From: Protonemura montana
Taxonomy: Eukaryota > Arthropoda > Insecta > Plecoptera > Nemouridae
DNA length: 64,000 bases
Direction: 5' to 3'
NCBI GenBank assembly: GCA_947568835.1
Contig: OX387610.1
Location: forward strand, 16,849,050-16,913,049
Below, in pieces: positions 13,741-27,570 of this stretch. How positions within the stretch are numbered: the stretch's first letter is position 1; every line of letters starts with the position of its first letter. The position numbers and the translations under genes were made by a program. The notes under the pieces are model-generated. The model did not search any database. It saw nothing but the letters and a program-made list of their open reading frames with translations, and had not been told where the DNA came from.

Positions 13741-14850
13741 TCGCTAGCCAGGCATTCCAGACACTCTGGTTCGCTACTCAGACGCTCCAGACACTCTGCC
13801 TCGCTAGCTAGCCGCTTTAGACACTCTGCTTCGCTAGCTAGACGCTCCAGACACTCTGCCACGCTAGTCAGACGCTCCAGACACTCTGCCTTGCTACCCA
13901 GACCCTCCAGACACTCTGCCTCGCTAGCCAGGCGCTCTAGACACTCTGCCTCGCTACCCAGATGCTCCAGACACTCTGCCACGCTAGCCAGTGGCTCCAG
14001 ACACTCTGCCACGCTAGCTAGACGCTCCAGGCACTCTGCCTCGCTACTTAGACGCTCCAGACACTCTGCCTCGCTAGCCAGGCATTCCAGACACTCTGGT
14101 TCGCTACTCAGACGCTCCAGACACTCTGCCTCGCTAGCTAGCCGCTTTAGACACTCTGCTTCACTAGCTAGACGCTCCAGACACTCTGCCATGCTAGCCA
14201 GACGCTCCAGACTATCTGCTACGCTAGCCAGAGGCTCCAGACACTCTGCCACGCTAGCTAGACGCTCCAGACACTCTGCCTTGCTACCCAGAATCTCCAG
14301 ACACTCTGCCTCGCTAGCCAGGCGCTCCAGACACTCTGCCTCGCTACCCAGACGCTTCAGACTATCTGCCACGCTAGCCAGTGGCTCCAGACACTCTGCC
14401 ACGCTAGCTAGACGCTCCAGGCACTCTGCCTCGCTAGCTTGACGCTCCAGACACTCTGCCTCACTACCCAGACGCTCCAGACTATCTGCCACGCTAGCCA
14501 GTGGCTCCAGGTACTCTGCCACGATAGCTAGACGCTCAAGAAACTCTGCCTCGCTAGCCAGGCACTCCAGACACTCTGGCTCGCTACCCAGACGCTCCAG
14601 ACACTCTGCCTCCCTAGCCAGCCGATCCAGACACTCTGCCATGCTAGCCAGAGATTTCAGACACTCTGCTACGCTAGCTAGACTCTCCAGACACTCTGCC
14701 ACGCTAGCTAGACGATCCAGACACTCTGCCTTGCTACCCAGACCCTCCAGACACTCTGCCTCGCTAAACAGGCGCTCCAGTCACTCTGCCATGCTAGCCA
14801 GACGCTCCAAACTTTCTGCCATGCTAGCCAGACGCTCAAGACACTATGCC
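13741..14850. repeat. 4,200-bp higher-order repeat, leading partial copy
   Basis: This matches 17941-19050 and 22141-23250 at exact 4,200-bp offsets. It is the terminal 1,110 bp of the unit. One difference I noticed is ACACTCTGCC here against ACACTCTCCC at 18201. It ends just before the AAGCTT-bearing monomer at 14851. Confidence 0.9.
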
Positions 14851-17800
14851 ACGCAAGCTTGACGCTCCAGACACTCTGCCTTGCTACCCAGACCCTCCAG
14901 ACACTCTGCCTCGCTAGCCAGGCGCTCCAGACACTCTGCCTCGCTACCCAGACGCTCCAGACACTCTGCCTCGCTAGCCAGGCGCTCCAGACACTCTGCC
15001 TCGCTACCTAGACGCTTCAGACTATCTGCCACGCTAGCCAATGGCTCCAGACACTCTGCCACGCTAGCTAGACGCTCCAGGTACTCTGCCTCGCTACTTA
15101 GACGCTCCAGACACTCTGCCTCGCTAGCTAGCCGCTTTAGACACTCTGCCACGCTAGCTAGACGCTCCAGACACTCTGCAACGCTAGCCAGACGCTCCAG
15201 ACACTCTGATTCGCTACCCAGACGTTCCAGACACTTTGCCTCGCTCCCCAGACGCTCCAGACACTCTGCCTCGCTAGCCAGGCGCTTCAGAAGCTCTGCC
15301 TCGCTAGCCAGGCGCTCCAGACACTCTGCCATGCTAGCCAGACGCTTCAGACTATCTGCTACGCTAGCCAGAGGCTCCAGACACTCTGCCACGCTAGCCA
15401 GGCGCTCCAGACACTCTGCCTCGCTACCCAGACGCTTCAAACTATCTGCCACGCTAGCCAGTGGCTCCAGACACTCTGCCACGCTAGCTAGACGCTCCAG
15501 GCACTCTGGCTCGCTACTTAGACGCTCCAGAATTTCTGCCTCGCTAGCCAGGCACTCCAGACACTCTGGCTCGCTACCCAGACGCTCCAGACACTCTGCC
15601 TCCCTAGCCAGCCGCTCCAGACACTCTGCTATGCTAGCCAGAGATTTCAGACACTCTGCTACGCTAGCTAGACGCTCTAGACACTCTGCCTCGCTACCCA
15701 GATGCTCCAGACACTCTGCCACGCTAGCCAGTGGCTCCAGACACTCTGCCACGCTAGCTAGACGCTCCAGGCACTCTGCCTCGCTACTTAGACGCTCCAG
15801 ACACTCTGCCTCGCTAGCCAGGCATTCCAGACACTCTGGTTCGCTACTCAGACGCTCCAGACACTCTGCCTCGCTAGCTAGCCGCTTTAGACACTCTGCT
15901 TCGCTAGCTAGACGCTCCAGACACTCTGCCACGCTAGCCAGACGCTCCAGACACTCTGCCTTGCTACCCAGAACCTCCAGACACTCTGCCTCGCTAGCCA
16001 GGCGCTCTAGACACTCTGCCTTGCTACCCAGATGCTCCAGACACTCTGCCACGCTAGCCAGTGGCTCCAGACACTCTGCCACGCTAGCTAGACGCTCCAG
16101 GCACTCTGCCTCGCTACTTAGACGCTCCAAACACTCTGCCTCGCTAGCCAGGCATTCCAGACACTCTGGTTCGCTACTCAGACGCTCCAGACACTCTGCC
16201 TCGCTAGCTAGCCGCTTTAGACACTCTGCTTCACTAGCTAGACGCTCCAGACACTCTGCCATGCTAGCCGGACGCTCCAGACTATCTGCTACGCTAGCCA
16301 GAGGCTCCAGACACTCTGCCACGCTAGCTAGACGCTCCAGGCACTCTGCCTCGCTACTTAGACGCTCCAGAAACTCTGCCTCGCTAGCCAGGCACTCCAG
16401 ACACTCTGGCTCGCTACCCAGACGCTCCAGACACTCTGCCTCCCTAGCCAGCCGATCCAGACACTCTGCCATGCTAGCCAGAGATTTCAGACACTCTGCT
16501 ACGCTAGCTAGACTCTCCAGACACTCTGCCACGCTAGCTAGACGATCCAGACACTCTGCCTTGCTACCCAGACCCTCCAGACACTCTGCCTCGCTAAACA
16601 GGCGCTCCAGTCACTCTGCCATGCTAGCCAGACGCTCCAGACTTTCTGCCATGCTAGCCAGACGCTCAAGACACTATGCCACGCAAGCTTGACGCTCCAG
16701 ACACTCTGCCTTGCTACCCAGACCCTCCAGACACTCTGCCTCGCTAGCCAGGCGCTCCAGACACTCTGCCTCGCTACCCAGACGCTCCAGACACTCTGCC
16801 TCGCTAGCCAGGCGCTCCAGACACTCTGCCTCGCTACCTAGACGCTTTAGACTATCTGCCACGCTAGCCAATGGCTCCAGACACTCTGCCACGCTAGCTA
16901 GACGCTCCAGGTACTCTGCCTCGCTACTTAGACGCTCCAGACACTCTGCCTCGCTAGCTAGCCGCTTTAGACACTCTGCCACGCTAGCTAGACGCTCCAG
17001 ACACTCTGCAACGCTAGCCAGACGCTCCAGACACTCTGATTCGCTACCCAGACGTTCCAGACACTTTGCCTCGCTCCCCAGACGCTCCAGACACTCTGCC
17101 TCGCTAGCCAGGCGCTTCAGAAGCTCTGCCTCGCTAGCCAGGCGCTCCAGACACTCTGCCATGCTAGCCAGACGCTTCAGACTATCTGCTACGCTAGCCA
17201 GAGGCTCCAGACACTCTGCCACGCTAGCCAGGCGCTCCAGACACTCTGCCTCGCTACCCAGACGCTTCAAACTATCTGCCACGCTAGCCAGTGGCTCCAG
17301 ACACTCTGCCACGCTAGCTAGACGCTCCAGGCACTCTGGCTCGCTACTTAGACGCTCCAGAATTTCTGCCTCGCTAGCCAGGCACTCCAGACACTCTGGC
17401 TCGCTACCCAGACGCTCCAGACACTCTGCCTCCCTAGCCAGCCGCTCCAGACACTCTGCTATGCTAGCCAGAGATTTCAGACACTCTGCTACGCTAGCTA
17501 GACGCTCCAGACACTTTGCCACGCTAGCTAGACGCTCCAGGCACTCTGCCTTGCTACTTTGACCCTCCAGACACTCTGCCTCGCTAGCCAGGCGCTCCAG
17601 ACACTCTGCCTTCCTAGCCGGGTGCTCCAGACACTCAGCCTCGCTACCTAGACCCTCTAGACTATCTGCCACGCTAGCCAGACGCTCCAGACTATCCGCC
17701 ACGCTAGCCATAGGCTCCAGACACTCAGCCACGCTCGCCAGACGTTCCAGACACTCTGCCTCGCTATTCAGATGCTCCAGTTACTCTACCATGCTAGCTA

Positions 17801-19050
17801 GACGCTCCAGACACACTGCCTCGCTAGCCAGGCGCTCCAGACACTCTGCCTCGCTACCCAGGCGCTCCAGACACTCTGCCTCGCTACCCAGACGCTCCAG
17901 GCACTCTGCCTCGCTACTTAGACGCTCCAGACACTCTGCCTCGCTAGCCAGGCATTCCAGACACTCTGGTTCGCTACTCAGACGCTCCAGACACTCTGCC
18001 TCGCTAGCTAGCCGCTTTAGACACTCTGCTTCGCTAGCTAGACGCTCCAGACACTCTGCCACGCTAGTCAGACGCTCCAGACACTCTGCCTTGCTACCCA
18101 GACCCTCCAGACACTCTGCCTCGCTAGCCAGGCGCTCTAGACACTCTGCCTCGCTACCCAGATGCTCCAGACACTCTGCCACGCTAGCCAGTGGCTCCAG
18201 ACACTCTCCCACGCTAGCTAGACGCTCCAGGCACTCTGCCTCGCTACTTAGACGCTCCAGACACTCTGCCTCGCTAGCCAGGCATTCCAGACACTCTGGT
18301 TCGCTACTCAGACGCTCCAGACACTCTGCCTCGCTAGCTAGCCGCTTTAGACACTCTGCTTCACTAGCTAGACGCTCCAGACACTCTGCCATGCTAGCCA
18401 GACGCTCCAGACTATCTGCTACGCTAGCCAGAGGCTCCAGACACTCTGCCACGCTAGCTAGACGCTCCAGACACTCTGCCTTGCTACCCAGAATCTCCAG
18501 ACACTCTGCCTCGCTAGCCAGGCGCTCCAGACACTCTGCCTCGCTACCCAGACGCTTCAGACTATCTGCCACGCTAGCCAGTGGCTCCAGACACTCTGCC
18601 ACGCTAGCTAGACGCTCCAGGCACTCTGCCTCGCTAGCTTGACGCTCCAGACACTCTGCCTCACTACCCAGACGCTCCAGACTATCTGCCACGCTAGCCA
18701 GTGGCTCCAGGTACTCTGCCACGATAGCTAGACGCTCAAGAAACTCTGCCTCGCTAGCCAGGCACTCCAGACACTCTGGCTCGCTACCCAGACGCTCCAG
18801 ACACTCTGCCTCCCTAGCCAGCCGATCCAGACACTCTGCCATGCTAGCCAGAGATTTCAGACACTCTGCTACGCTAGCTAGACTCTCCAGACACTCTGCC
18901 ACGCTAGCTAGACGATCCAGACACTCTGCCTTGCTACCCAGACCCTCCAGACACTCTGCCTCGCTAAACAGGCGCTCCAGTCACTCTGCCATGCTAGCCA
19001 GACGCTCCAAACTTTCTGCCATGCTAGCCAGACGCTCAAGACACTATGCC
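14851..19050. repeat. 4,200-bp higher-order repeat, copy 1
   Basis: This is a 140-monomer unit, repeated at 19051-23250, with parts of 1,830 bp (14851-16680) and 2,370 bp (16681-19050) that both begin at the AAGCTT-bearing monomer. It shares leader and terminal monomers with the 3,750-bp unit, so the two HORs are related. Against copy 2 I found only four substitutions (near 16270, 17653, 18333 and 18513), about 99.9% identity. Confidence 0.95.
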
Positions 19051-22000
19051 ACGCAAGCTTGACGCTCCAGACACTCTGCCTTGCTACCCAGACCCTCCAG
19101 ACACTCTGCCTCGCTAGCCAGGCGCTCCAGACACTCTGCCTCGCTACCCAGACGCTCCAGACACTCTGCCTCGCTAGCCAGGCGCTCCAGACACTCTGCC
19201 TCGCTACCTAGACGCTTCAGACTATCTGCCACGCTAGCCAATGGCTCCAGACACTCTGCCACGCTAGCTAGACGCTCCAGGTACTCTGCCTCGCTACTTA
19301 GACGCTCCAGACACTCTGCCTCGCTAGCTAGCCGCTTTAGACACTCTGCCACGCTAGCTAGACGCTCCAGACACTCTGCAACGCTAGCCAGACGCTCCAG
19401 ACACTCTGATTCGCTACCCAGACGTTCCAGACACTTTGCCTCGCTCCCCAGACGCTCCAGACACTCTGCCTCGCTAGCCAGGCGCTTCAGAAGCTCTGCC
19501 TCGCTAGCCAGGCGCTCCAGACACTCTGCCATGCTAGCCAGACGCTTCAGACTATCTGCTACGCTAGCCAGAGGCTCCAGACACTCTGCCACGCTAGCCA
19601 GGCGCTCCAGACACTCTGCCTCGCTACCCAGACGCTTCAAACTATCTGCCACGCTAGCCAGTGGCTCCAGACACTCTGCCACGCTAGCTAGACGCTCCAG
19701 GCACTCTGGCTCGCTACTTAGACGCTCCAGAATTTCTGCCTCGCTAGCCAGGCACTCCAGACACTCTGGCTCGCTACCCAGACGCTCCAGACACTCTGCC
19801 TCCCTAGCCAGCCGCTCCAGACACTCTGCTATGCTAGCCAGAGATTTCAGACACTCTGCTACGCTAGCTAGACGCTCTAGACACTCTGCCTCGCTACCCA
19901 GATGCTCCAGACACTCTGCCACGCTAGCCAGTGGCTCCAGACACTCTGCCACGCTAGCTAGACGCTCCAGGCACTCTGCCTCGCTACTTAGACGCTCCAG
20001 ACACTCTGCCTCGCTAGCCAGGCATTCCAGACACTCTGGTTCGCTACTCAGACGCTCCAGACACTCTGCCTCGCTAGCTAGCCGCTTTAGACACTCTGCT
20101 TCGCTAGCTAGACGCTCCAGACACTCTGCCACGCTAGCCAGACGCTCCAGACACTCTGCCTTGCTACCCAGAACCTCCAGACACTCTGCCTCGCTAGCCA
20201 GGCGCTCTAGACACTCTGCCTTGCTACCCAGATGCTCCAGACACTCTGCCACGCTAGCCAGTGGCTCCAGACACTCTGCCACGCTAGCTAGACGCTCCAG
20301 GCACTCTGCCTCGCTACTTAGACGCTCCAAACACTCTGCCTCGCTAGCCAGGCATTCCAGACACTCTGGTTCGCTACTCAGACGCTCCAGACACTCTGCC
20401 TCGCTAGCTAGCCGCTTTAGACACTCTGCTTCACTAGCTAGACGCTCCAGACACTCTGCCATGCTAGCCAGACGCTCCAGACTATCTGCTACGCTAGCCA
20501 GAGGCTCCAGACACTCTGCCACGCTAGCTAGACGCTCCAGGCACTCTGCCTCGCTACTTAGACGCTCCAGAAACTCTGCCTCGCTAGCCAGGCACTCCAG
20601 ACACTCTGGCTCGCTACCCAGACGCTCCAGACACTCTGCCTCCCTAGCCAGCCGATCCAGACACTCTGCCATGCTAGCCAGAGATTTCAGACACTCTGCT
20701 ACGCTAGCTAGACTCTCCAGACACTCTGCCACGCTAGCTAGACGATCCAGACACTCTGCCTTGCTACCCAGACCCTCCAGACACTCTGCCTCGCTAAACA
20801 GGCGCTCCAGTCACTCTGCCATGCTAGCCAGACGCTCCAGACTTTCTGCCATGCTAGCCAGACGCTCAAGACACTATGCCACGCAAGCTTGACGCTCCAG
20901 ACACTCTGCCTTGCTACCCAGACCCTCCAGACACTCTGCCTCGCTAGCCAGGCGCTCCAGACACTCTGCCTCGCTACCCAGACGCTCCAGACACTCTGCC
21001 TCGCTAGCCAGGCGCTCCAGACACTCTGCCTCGCTACCTAGACGCTTTAGACTATCTGCCACGCTAGCCAATGGCTCCAGACACTCTGCCACGCTAGCTA
21101 GACGCTCCAGGTACTCTGCCTCGCTACTTAGACGCTCCAGACACTCTGCCTCGCTAGCTAGCCGCTTTAGACACTCTGCCACGCTAGCTAGACGCTCCAG
21201 ACACTCTGCAACGCTAGCCAGACGCTCCAGACACTCTGATTCGCTACCCAGACGTTCCAGACACTTTGCCTCGCTCCCCAGACGCTCCAGACACTCTGCC
21301 TCGCTAGCCAGGCGCTTCAGAAGCTCTGCCTCGCTAGCCAGGCGCTCCAGACACTCTGCCATGCTAGCCAGACGCTTCAGACTATCTGCTACGCTAGCCA
21401 GAGGCTCCAGACACTCTGCCACGCTAGCCAGGCGCTCCAGACACTCTGCCTCGCTACCCAGACGCTTCAAACTATCTGCCACGCTAGCCAGTGGCTCCAG
21501 ACACTCTGCCACGCTAGCTAGACGCTCCAGGCACTCTGGCTCGCTACTTAGACGCTCCAGAATTTCTGCCTCGCTAGCCAGGCACTCCAGACACTCTGGC
21601 TCGCTACCCAGACGCTCCAGACACTCTGCCTCCCTAGCCAGCCGCTCCAGACACTCTGCTATGCTAGCCAGAGATTTCAGACACTCTGCTACGCTAGCTA
21701 GACGCTCCAGACACTTTGCCACGCTAGCTAGACGCTCCAGGCACTCTGCCTTGCTACTTTGACCCTCCAGACACTCTGCCTCGCTAGCCAGGCGCTCCAG
21801 ACACTCTGCCTTCCTAGCCGGGTGCTCCAGACACTCAGCCTCGCTACCTAGACGCTCTAGACTATCTGCCACGCTAGCCAGACGCTCCAGACTATCCGCC
21901 ACGCTAGCCATAGGCTCCAGACACTCAGCCACGCTCGCCAGACGTTCCAGACACTCTGCCTCGCTATTCAGATGCTCCAGTTACTCTACCATGCTAGCTA

Positions 22001-23250
22001 GACGCTCCAGACACACTGCCTCGCTAGCCAGGCGCTCCAGACACTCTGCCTCGCTACCCAGGCGCTCCAGACACTCTGCCTCGCTACCCAGACGCTCCAG
22101 GCACTCTGCCTCGCTACTTAGACGCTCCAGACACTCTGCCTCGCTAGCCAGGCATTCCAGACACTCTGGTTCGCTACTCAGACGCTCCAGACACTCTGCC
22201 TCGCTAGCTAGCCGCTTTAGACACTCTGCTTCGCTAGCTAGACGCTCCAGACACTCTGCCACGCTAGTCAGACGCTCCAGACACTCTGCCTTGCTACCCA
22301 GACCCTCCAGACACTCTGCCTCGCTAGCCAGGCGCTCTAGACACTCTGCCTCGCTACCCAGATGCTCCAGACACTCTGCCACGCTAGCCAGTGGCTCCAG
22401 ACACTCTCCCACGCTAGCTAGACGCTCCAGGCACTCTGCCTCGCTACTTAGACGCTCCAGACACTCTGCCTCGCTAGCCAGGCATTCCAGACACTCTGGT
22501 TCGCTACTCAGACGCTCCAGACACTCTGCCTCACTAGCTAGCCGCTTTAGACACTCTGCTTCACTAGCTAGACGCTCCAGACACTCTGCCATGCTAGCCA
22601 GACGCTCCAGACTATCTGCTACGCTAGCCAGAGGCTCCAGACACTCTGCCACGCTAGCTAGACGCTCCAGACACTCTGCCTTGCTACCCAGAATCTCCAG
22701 ACACTCTGCCTCGCTAGCCAGGTGCTCCAGACACTCTGCCTCGCTACCCAGACGCTTCAGACTATCTGCCACGCTAGCCAGTGGCTCCAGACACTCTGCC
22801 ACGCTAGCTAGACGCTCCAGGCACTCTGCCTCGCTAGCTTGACGCTCCAGACACTCTGCCTCACTACCCAGACGCTCCAGACTATCTGCCACGCTAGCCA
22901 GTGGCTCCAGGTACTCTGCCACGATAGCTAGACGCTCAAGAAACTCTGCCTCGCTAGCCAGGCACTCCAGACACTCTGGCTCGCTACCCAGACGCTCCAG
23001 ACACTCTGCCTCCCTAGCCAGCCGATCCAGACACTCTGCCATGCTAGCCAGAGATTTCAGACACTCTGCTACGCTAGCTAGACTCTCCAGACACTCTGCC
23101 ACGCTAGCTAGACGATCCAGACACTCTGCCTTGCTACCCAGACCCTCCAGACACTCTGCCTCGCTAAACAGGCGCTCCAGTCACTCTGCCATGCTAGCCA
23201 GACGCTCCAAACTTTCTGCCATGCTAGCCAGACGCTCAAGACACTATGCC
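19051..23250. repeat. 4,200-bp higher-order repeat, copy 2
   Basis: This copy matches 14851-19050 without any length change. Diagnostic substitutions are TCACTAGCTA at 22531 and GGTGCTCC near 22711. The near-perfect match over 4.2 kb indicates very recent unequal exchange or amplification, or an assembly duplication. Confidence 0.95.
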
Positions 23251-26200
23251 ACGCAAGCTTGACGCTCCAGACACTCTGCCTTGCTACCCAGACCCTCCAG
23301 ACACTCTGCCTCGCTAGCCAGGCGCTCCAGACACTCTGCCTCGCTACCCAGACGCTCCAGACACTCTGCCTCGCTAGCCAGGCGCTCCAGACACTCTGCC
23401 TCGCTACCTAGACGCTTCAGACTATCTGCCACGCTAGCCAATGGCTCCAGACACTCTGCCACGCTAGCTAGACGCTCCAGGTACTCTGCCTCGCTACTTA
23501 GACGCTCCAGACACTCTGCCTCGCTAGCTAGCCGCTTTAGACACTCTGCCACGCTAGCTAGACGCTCCAGACACTCTGCAACGCTAGCCAGACGCTCCAG
23601 ACACTCTGATTCGCTACCCAGACGTTCCAGACACTTTGCCTCGCTCCCCAGACGCTCCAGACACTCTGCCTCGCTAGCCAGGCGCTTCAGAAGCTCTGCC
23701 TCGCTAGCCAGGCGCTCCAGACACTCTGCCATGCTAGCCAGACGCTTCAGACTATCTGCTACGCTAGCCAGAGGCTCCAGACACTCTGCCACGCTAGCCA
23801 GGCGCTCCAGACACTCTGCCTCGCTACCCAGACGCTTCAAACTATCTGCCACGCTAGCCAGTGGCTCCAGACACTCTGCCACGCTAGCTAGACGCTCCAG
23901 GCACTCTGGCTCGCTACTTAGACGCTCCAGAATTTCTGCCTCGCTAGCCAGGCACTCCAGACACTCTGGCTCGCTACCCAGACGCTCCAGACACTCTGCC
24001 TCCCTAGCCAGCCGCTCCAGACACTCTGCTATGCTAGCCAGAGATTTCAGACACTCTGCTACGCTAGCTAGACGCTCTAGACACTCTGCCTCGCTACCCA
24101 GATGCTCCAGACACTCTGCCACGCTAGCCAGTGGCTCCAGACACTCTGCCACGCTAGCTAGACGCTCCAGGCACTCTGCCTCGCTACTTAGACGCTCCAG
24201 ACACTCTGCCTCGCTAGCCAGGCATTCCAGACACTCTGGTTCGCTACTCAGACGCTCCAGACACTCTGCCTCGCTAGCTAGCCGCTTTAGACACTCTGCT
24301 TCGCTAGCTAGACGCTCCAGACACTCTGCCACGCTAGTCAGACGCTCCAGACACTCTGCCTTGCTACCCAGACCCTCCAGACACTCTGCCTCGCTAGCCA
24401 GGCGCTCTAGACACTCTGCCTCGCTACCCAGATGCTCCAGACACTCTGCCACGCTAGCCAGTGGCTCCAGACACTCTGCCACGCTAGCTAGACGCTCCAG
24501 GCACTCTGCCTCGCTACTTAGACGCTCCAGACACTCTGCCTCGCTAGCCAGGCATTCCAGACACTCTGGTTCGCTACTCAGACGCTCCAGACACTCTGCC
24601 TCGCTAGCTAGCCGCTTTAGACACTCTGCTTCACTAGCTAGACGCTCCAGACACTCTGCCATGCTAGCCAGACGCTCCAGACTATCTGCTACGCTAGCCA
24701 GAGGCTCCAGACACTCTGCCATGCTAGCTAGACGCTCCAGACACTCTGCCTTGCTACCCAGAATCTCCAGACACTCTGCCTCGCTAGCCAGGCGCTCCAG
24801 ACACTCTGCCTCGCTACCCAGACGCTTCAGACTATCTGCCACGCTAGCCAGTGGCTCCAGACACTCTGCCACGCTAGCTAGACGCTCCAGGCACTCTGCC
24901 TCGCTAGCTTGACGCTCCAGACACTCTGCCTCACTACCCAGACGCTCCAGACTATCTGCCACGCTAGCCAGTGGCTCCAGGTACTCTGCCACGATAGCTA
25001 GACGCTCAAGAAACTCTGCCTCGCTAGCCAGGCACTCCAGACACTCTGGCTCGCTACCCAGACGCTCCAGACACTCTGCCTCCCTAGCCAGCCGATCCAG
25101 ACACTCTGCCATGCTAGCCAGAGATTTCAGACACTCTGCTACGCTAGCTAGACTCTCCAGACACTCTGCCACGCTAGCTAGACGATCCAGACACTCTGCC
25201 TTGCTACCCAGACCCTCCAGACACTCTGCCTCGCTAAACAGGCGCTCCAGTCACTCTGCCATGCTAGCCAGACGCTCCAAACTTTCTGCCATGCTAGCCA
25301 GACGCTCAAGACACTATGCCACGCAAGCTTGACGCTCCAGACACTCTGCCTTGCTACCCAGACCCTCCAGACACTCTGCCTCGCTAGCCAGGCGCTCCAG
25401 ACACTCTGCCTCGCTACCCAGACGCTCCAGACACTCTGCCTCGCTAGCCAGGCGCTCCAGACACTCTGCCTCGCTACCTAGACGCTTCAGACTATCTGCC
25501 ACGCTAGCCAATGGCTCCAGACACTCTGCCACGCTAGCTAGACGCTCCAGGTACTCTGCCTCGCTACTTAGACGCTCCAGACACTCTGCCTCGCTAGCTA
25601 GCCGCTTTAGACACTCTGCCACGCTAGCTAGACGCTCCAGACACTCTGCAACGCTAGCCAGACGCTCCAGACACTCTGATTCGCTACCCAGACGTTCCAG
25701 ACACTTTGCCTCGCTCCCCAGACGCTCCAGACACTCTGCCTCGCTAGCCAGGCGCTTCAGAAGCTCTGCCTCGCTAGCCAGGCGCTCCAGACACTCTGCC
25801 ATGCTAGCCAGACGCTTCAGACTATCTGCTACGCTAGCCAGAGGCTCCAGACACTCTGCCACGCTAGCCAGGCGCTCCAGACACTCTGCCTCGCTACCCA
25901 GACGCTTCAAACTATCTGCCACGCTAGCCAGTGGCTCCAGACACTCTGCCACGCTAGCTAGACGCTCCAGGCACTCTGGCTCGCTACTTAGACGCTCCAG
26001 AATTTCTGCCTCGCTAGCCAGGCACTCCAGACACTCTGGCTCGCTACCCAGACGCTCCAGACACTCTGCCTCCCTAGCCAGCCGCTCCAGACACTCTGCT
26101 ATGCTAGCCAGAGATTTCAGACACTCTGCTACGCTAGCTAGACGCTCCAGACACTCTGCCACGCTAGCTAGACGCTCCAGGCACTCTGCCTTGCTACTTT

Positions 26201-26550
26201 GACCCTCCAGACACTCTGCCTCGCTAGCCAGGCGCTCCAGACACTCTGCCTTCCTAGCCGGGTGCTCCAGACACTCAGCCTCGCTACCTAGACGCTCTAG
26301 ACTATCTGCCACGCTAGCCAGACGCTCCAGACTATCCGCCACGCTAGCCATAGGCTCCAGACACTCAGCCACGCTCGCCAGACGTTCCAGACACTCTGCC
26401 TCGCTATTCAGATGCTCCAGTTACTCTACCATGCTAGCTAGACGCTCCAGACACACTGCCTCGCTAGCCAGGCGCTCCAGACACTCTGCCTCGCTACCCA
26501 GGCGCTCCAGACACTCTGCCTCGCTACCCAGACGCTCCAGGCACTCTGCC
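23251..26550. repeat. 4,200-type unit, rearranged third copy
   Basis: Positions 23251-24330 follow 19051-20130. From 24331 (the ACGCTAGTCA monomer) to 25320 the sequence follows 22261-23250 instead, giving a 2,070-bp part rather than 1,830 bp. Positions 25321-26550 then follow 20881-22110. At 26551 the array switches to a different monomer set. The jump is in the 30-bp register, as expected from unequal recombination between related monomers. Confidence 0.88.
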
Positions 26551-27570
26551 TCGCCAGCAAGGCACTTCAGACACTCTTTTTCGCTAGCTAGACGGTCCAG
26601 ACACTCAGCCATGCTAGCCAGACGCTCCAGGTACTCTGCCTTGCTACCCAGACGCTCCAGACACTCTGCTATTCTAGTCAGACGCTCCAGACTTTCCGCC
26701 ACGCTAGCCAGACGCTCTAAACTTTCTGCCTCGCTAGCAAGACGCTCCTGACACTCTGCCTCGCTACCCAGACGCTCCAGACACTTTGCCTCGCTACCCA
26801 GACGCTCCAGACACTCTGCCTCGCTAGCTAGACGCTCGAGACACTCTGCCATGATAACCAGATGCTCCAGACTATCCGCCACGCTAGCCATAGGCTCCAG
26901 ACATTCGGCCACGCTAGCAAGACGCTCCAGACACTCAGCCACGCTCGCCAGACGTTCCAGACACTCTGCCTCGCTATTCAGACGCTCCAGTTACTCTACC
27001 ATGCTAGCTAGACGCTCCAGACACACTGCCTCGCTAGCCAGGCGCTCCAGACACTCTGCCTCGCTACCCAGACGCTCCAGACACTCTGCCTCGCTATCCA
27101 GACGCTCCAGACACTCTGCCTCGCTACCCAGACGCTCCAGACACTCTGCCTCGCTAGCCAGGCGCTCCAGACACTCTGCCTCGCTACCCAGACGCTCCAG
27201 GCACTCTGCCTCGCCAGCAAGTTACTTTAGACACTCTGTTTCGCTAGCTAGACGGTCCAGACACTCAGCCATGCTAGCCAGACGCTCCAGGTACTCTGCC
27301 TTGCTACCCAGACGCTCCAGACACACTGCCTCGCTTGCCATGCGCTCAAAACACTCTGTCACGCTAGCAAGACGCTCCAGACACTCTGCCTCGCTAGCCA
27401 GGCGCTTCAGACTCTCTGCCTCGCTAGCTAGACGCTCCAGACACTCTGCCATGCTAGCCAGACGCTATAGACTATATGCCACGCTAGCCATAGGCTTCAG
27501 ACACTCTGCCTCGCTACCCAGACGATCCAGACTATCTGCCACGCTAGCCAGTGGCTCCAGACTATCTGCC
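26551..27570. repeat. Start of the second monomer repertoire
   Basis: New monomer types appear here: TCGCCAGCAAGGCACTTC (26551), ATTCTAGTCAGACGC (26671) and ATGATAACCAGATGC (26851). The segment is repeated at a 6,630-bp offset (26551 pairs with 33181). A run at 27031-27210 is close to the consensus and alternates the AGCCAGGCG and ACCCAGACG types. No gene is present. Confidence 0.88.

Noticed and set aside
23244-25172. 642-codon minus-strand frame with AECLERLASE repeats, as a leucine-rich or coiled-coil protein
   Set aside because: It starts with ATG, but this is a monomer variant found in many places. Changes fall on all codon positions and the frame stops at a common TAG variant (monomers with ACACTATGCC). 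There are no non-repeat ends, signal or domain.
13741-26550. Assembly artefact as the sole explanation for near-identical HOR copies
   Set aside because: Copies carry private substitutions and distinct junctions, so they are probably real. Copy number may still be wrong and needs read evidence.
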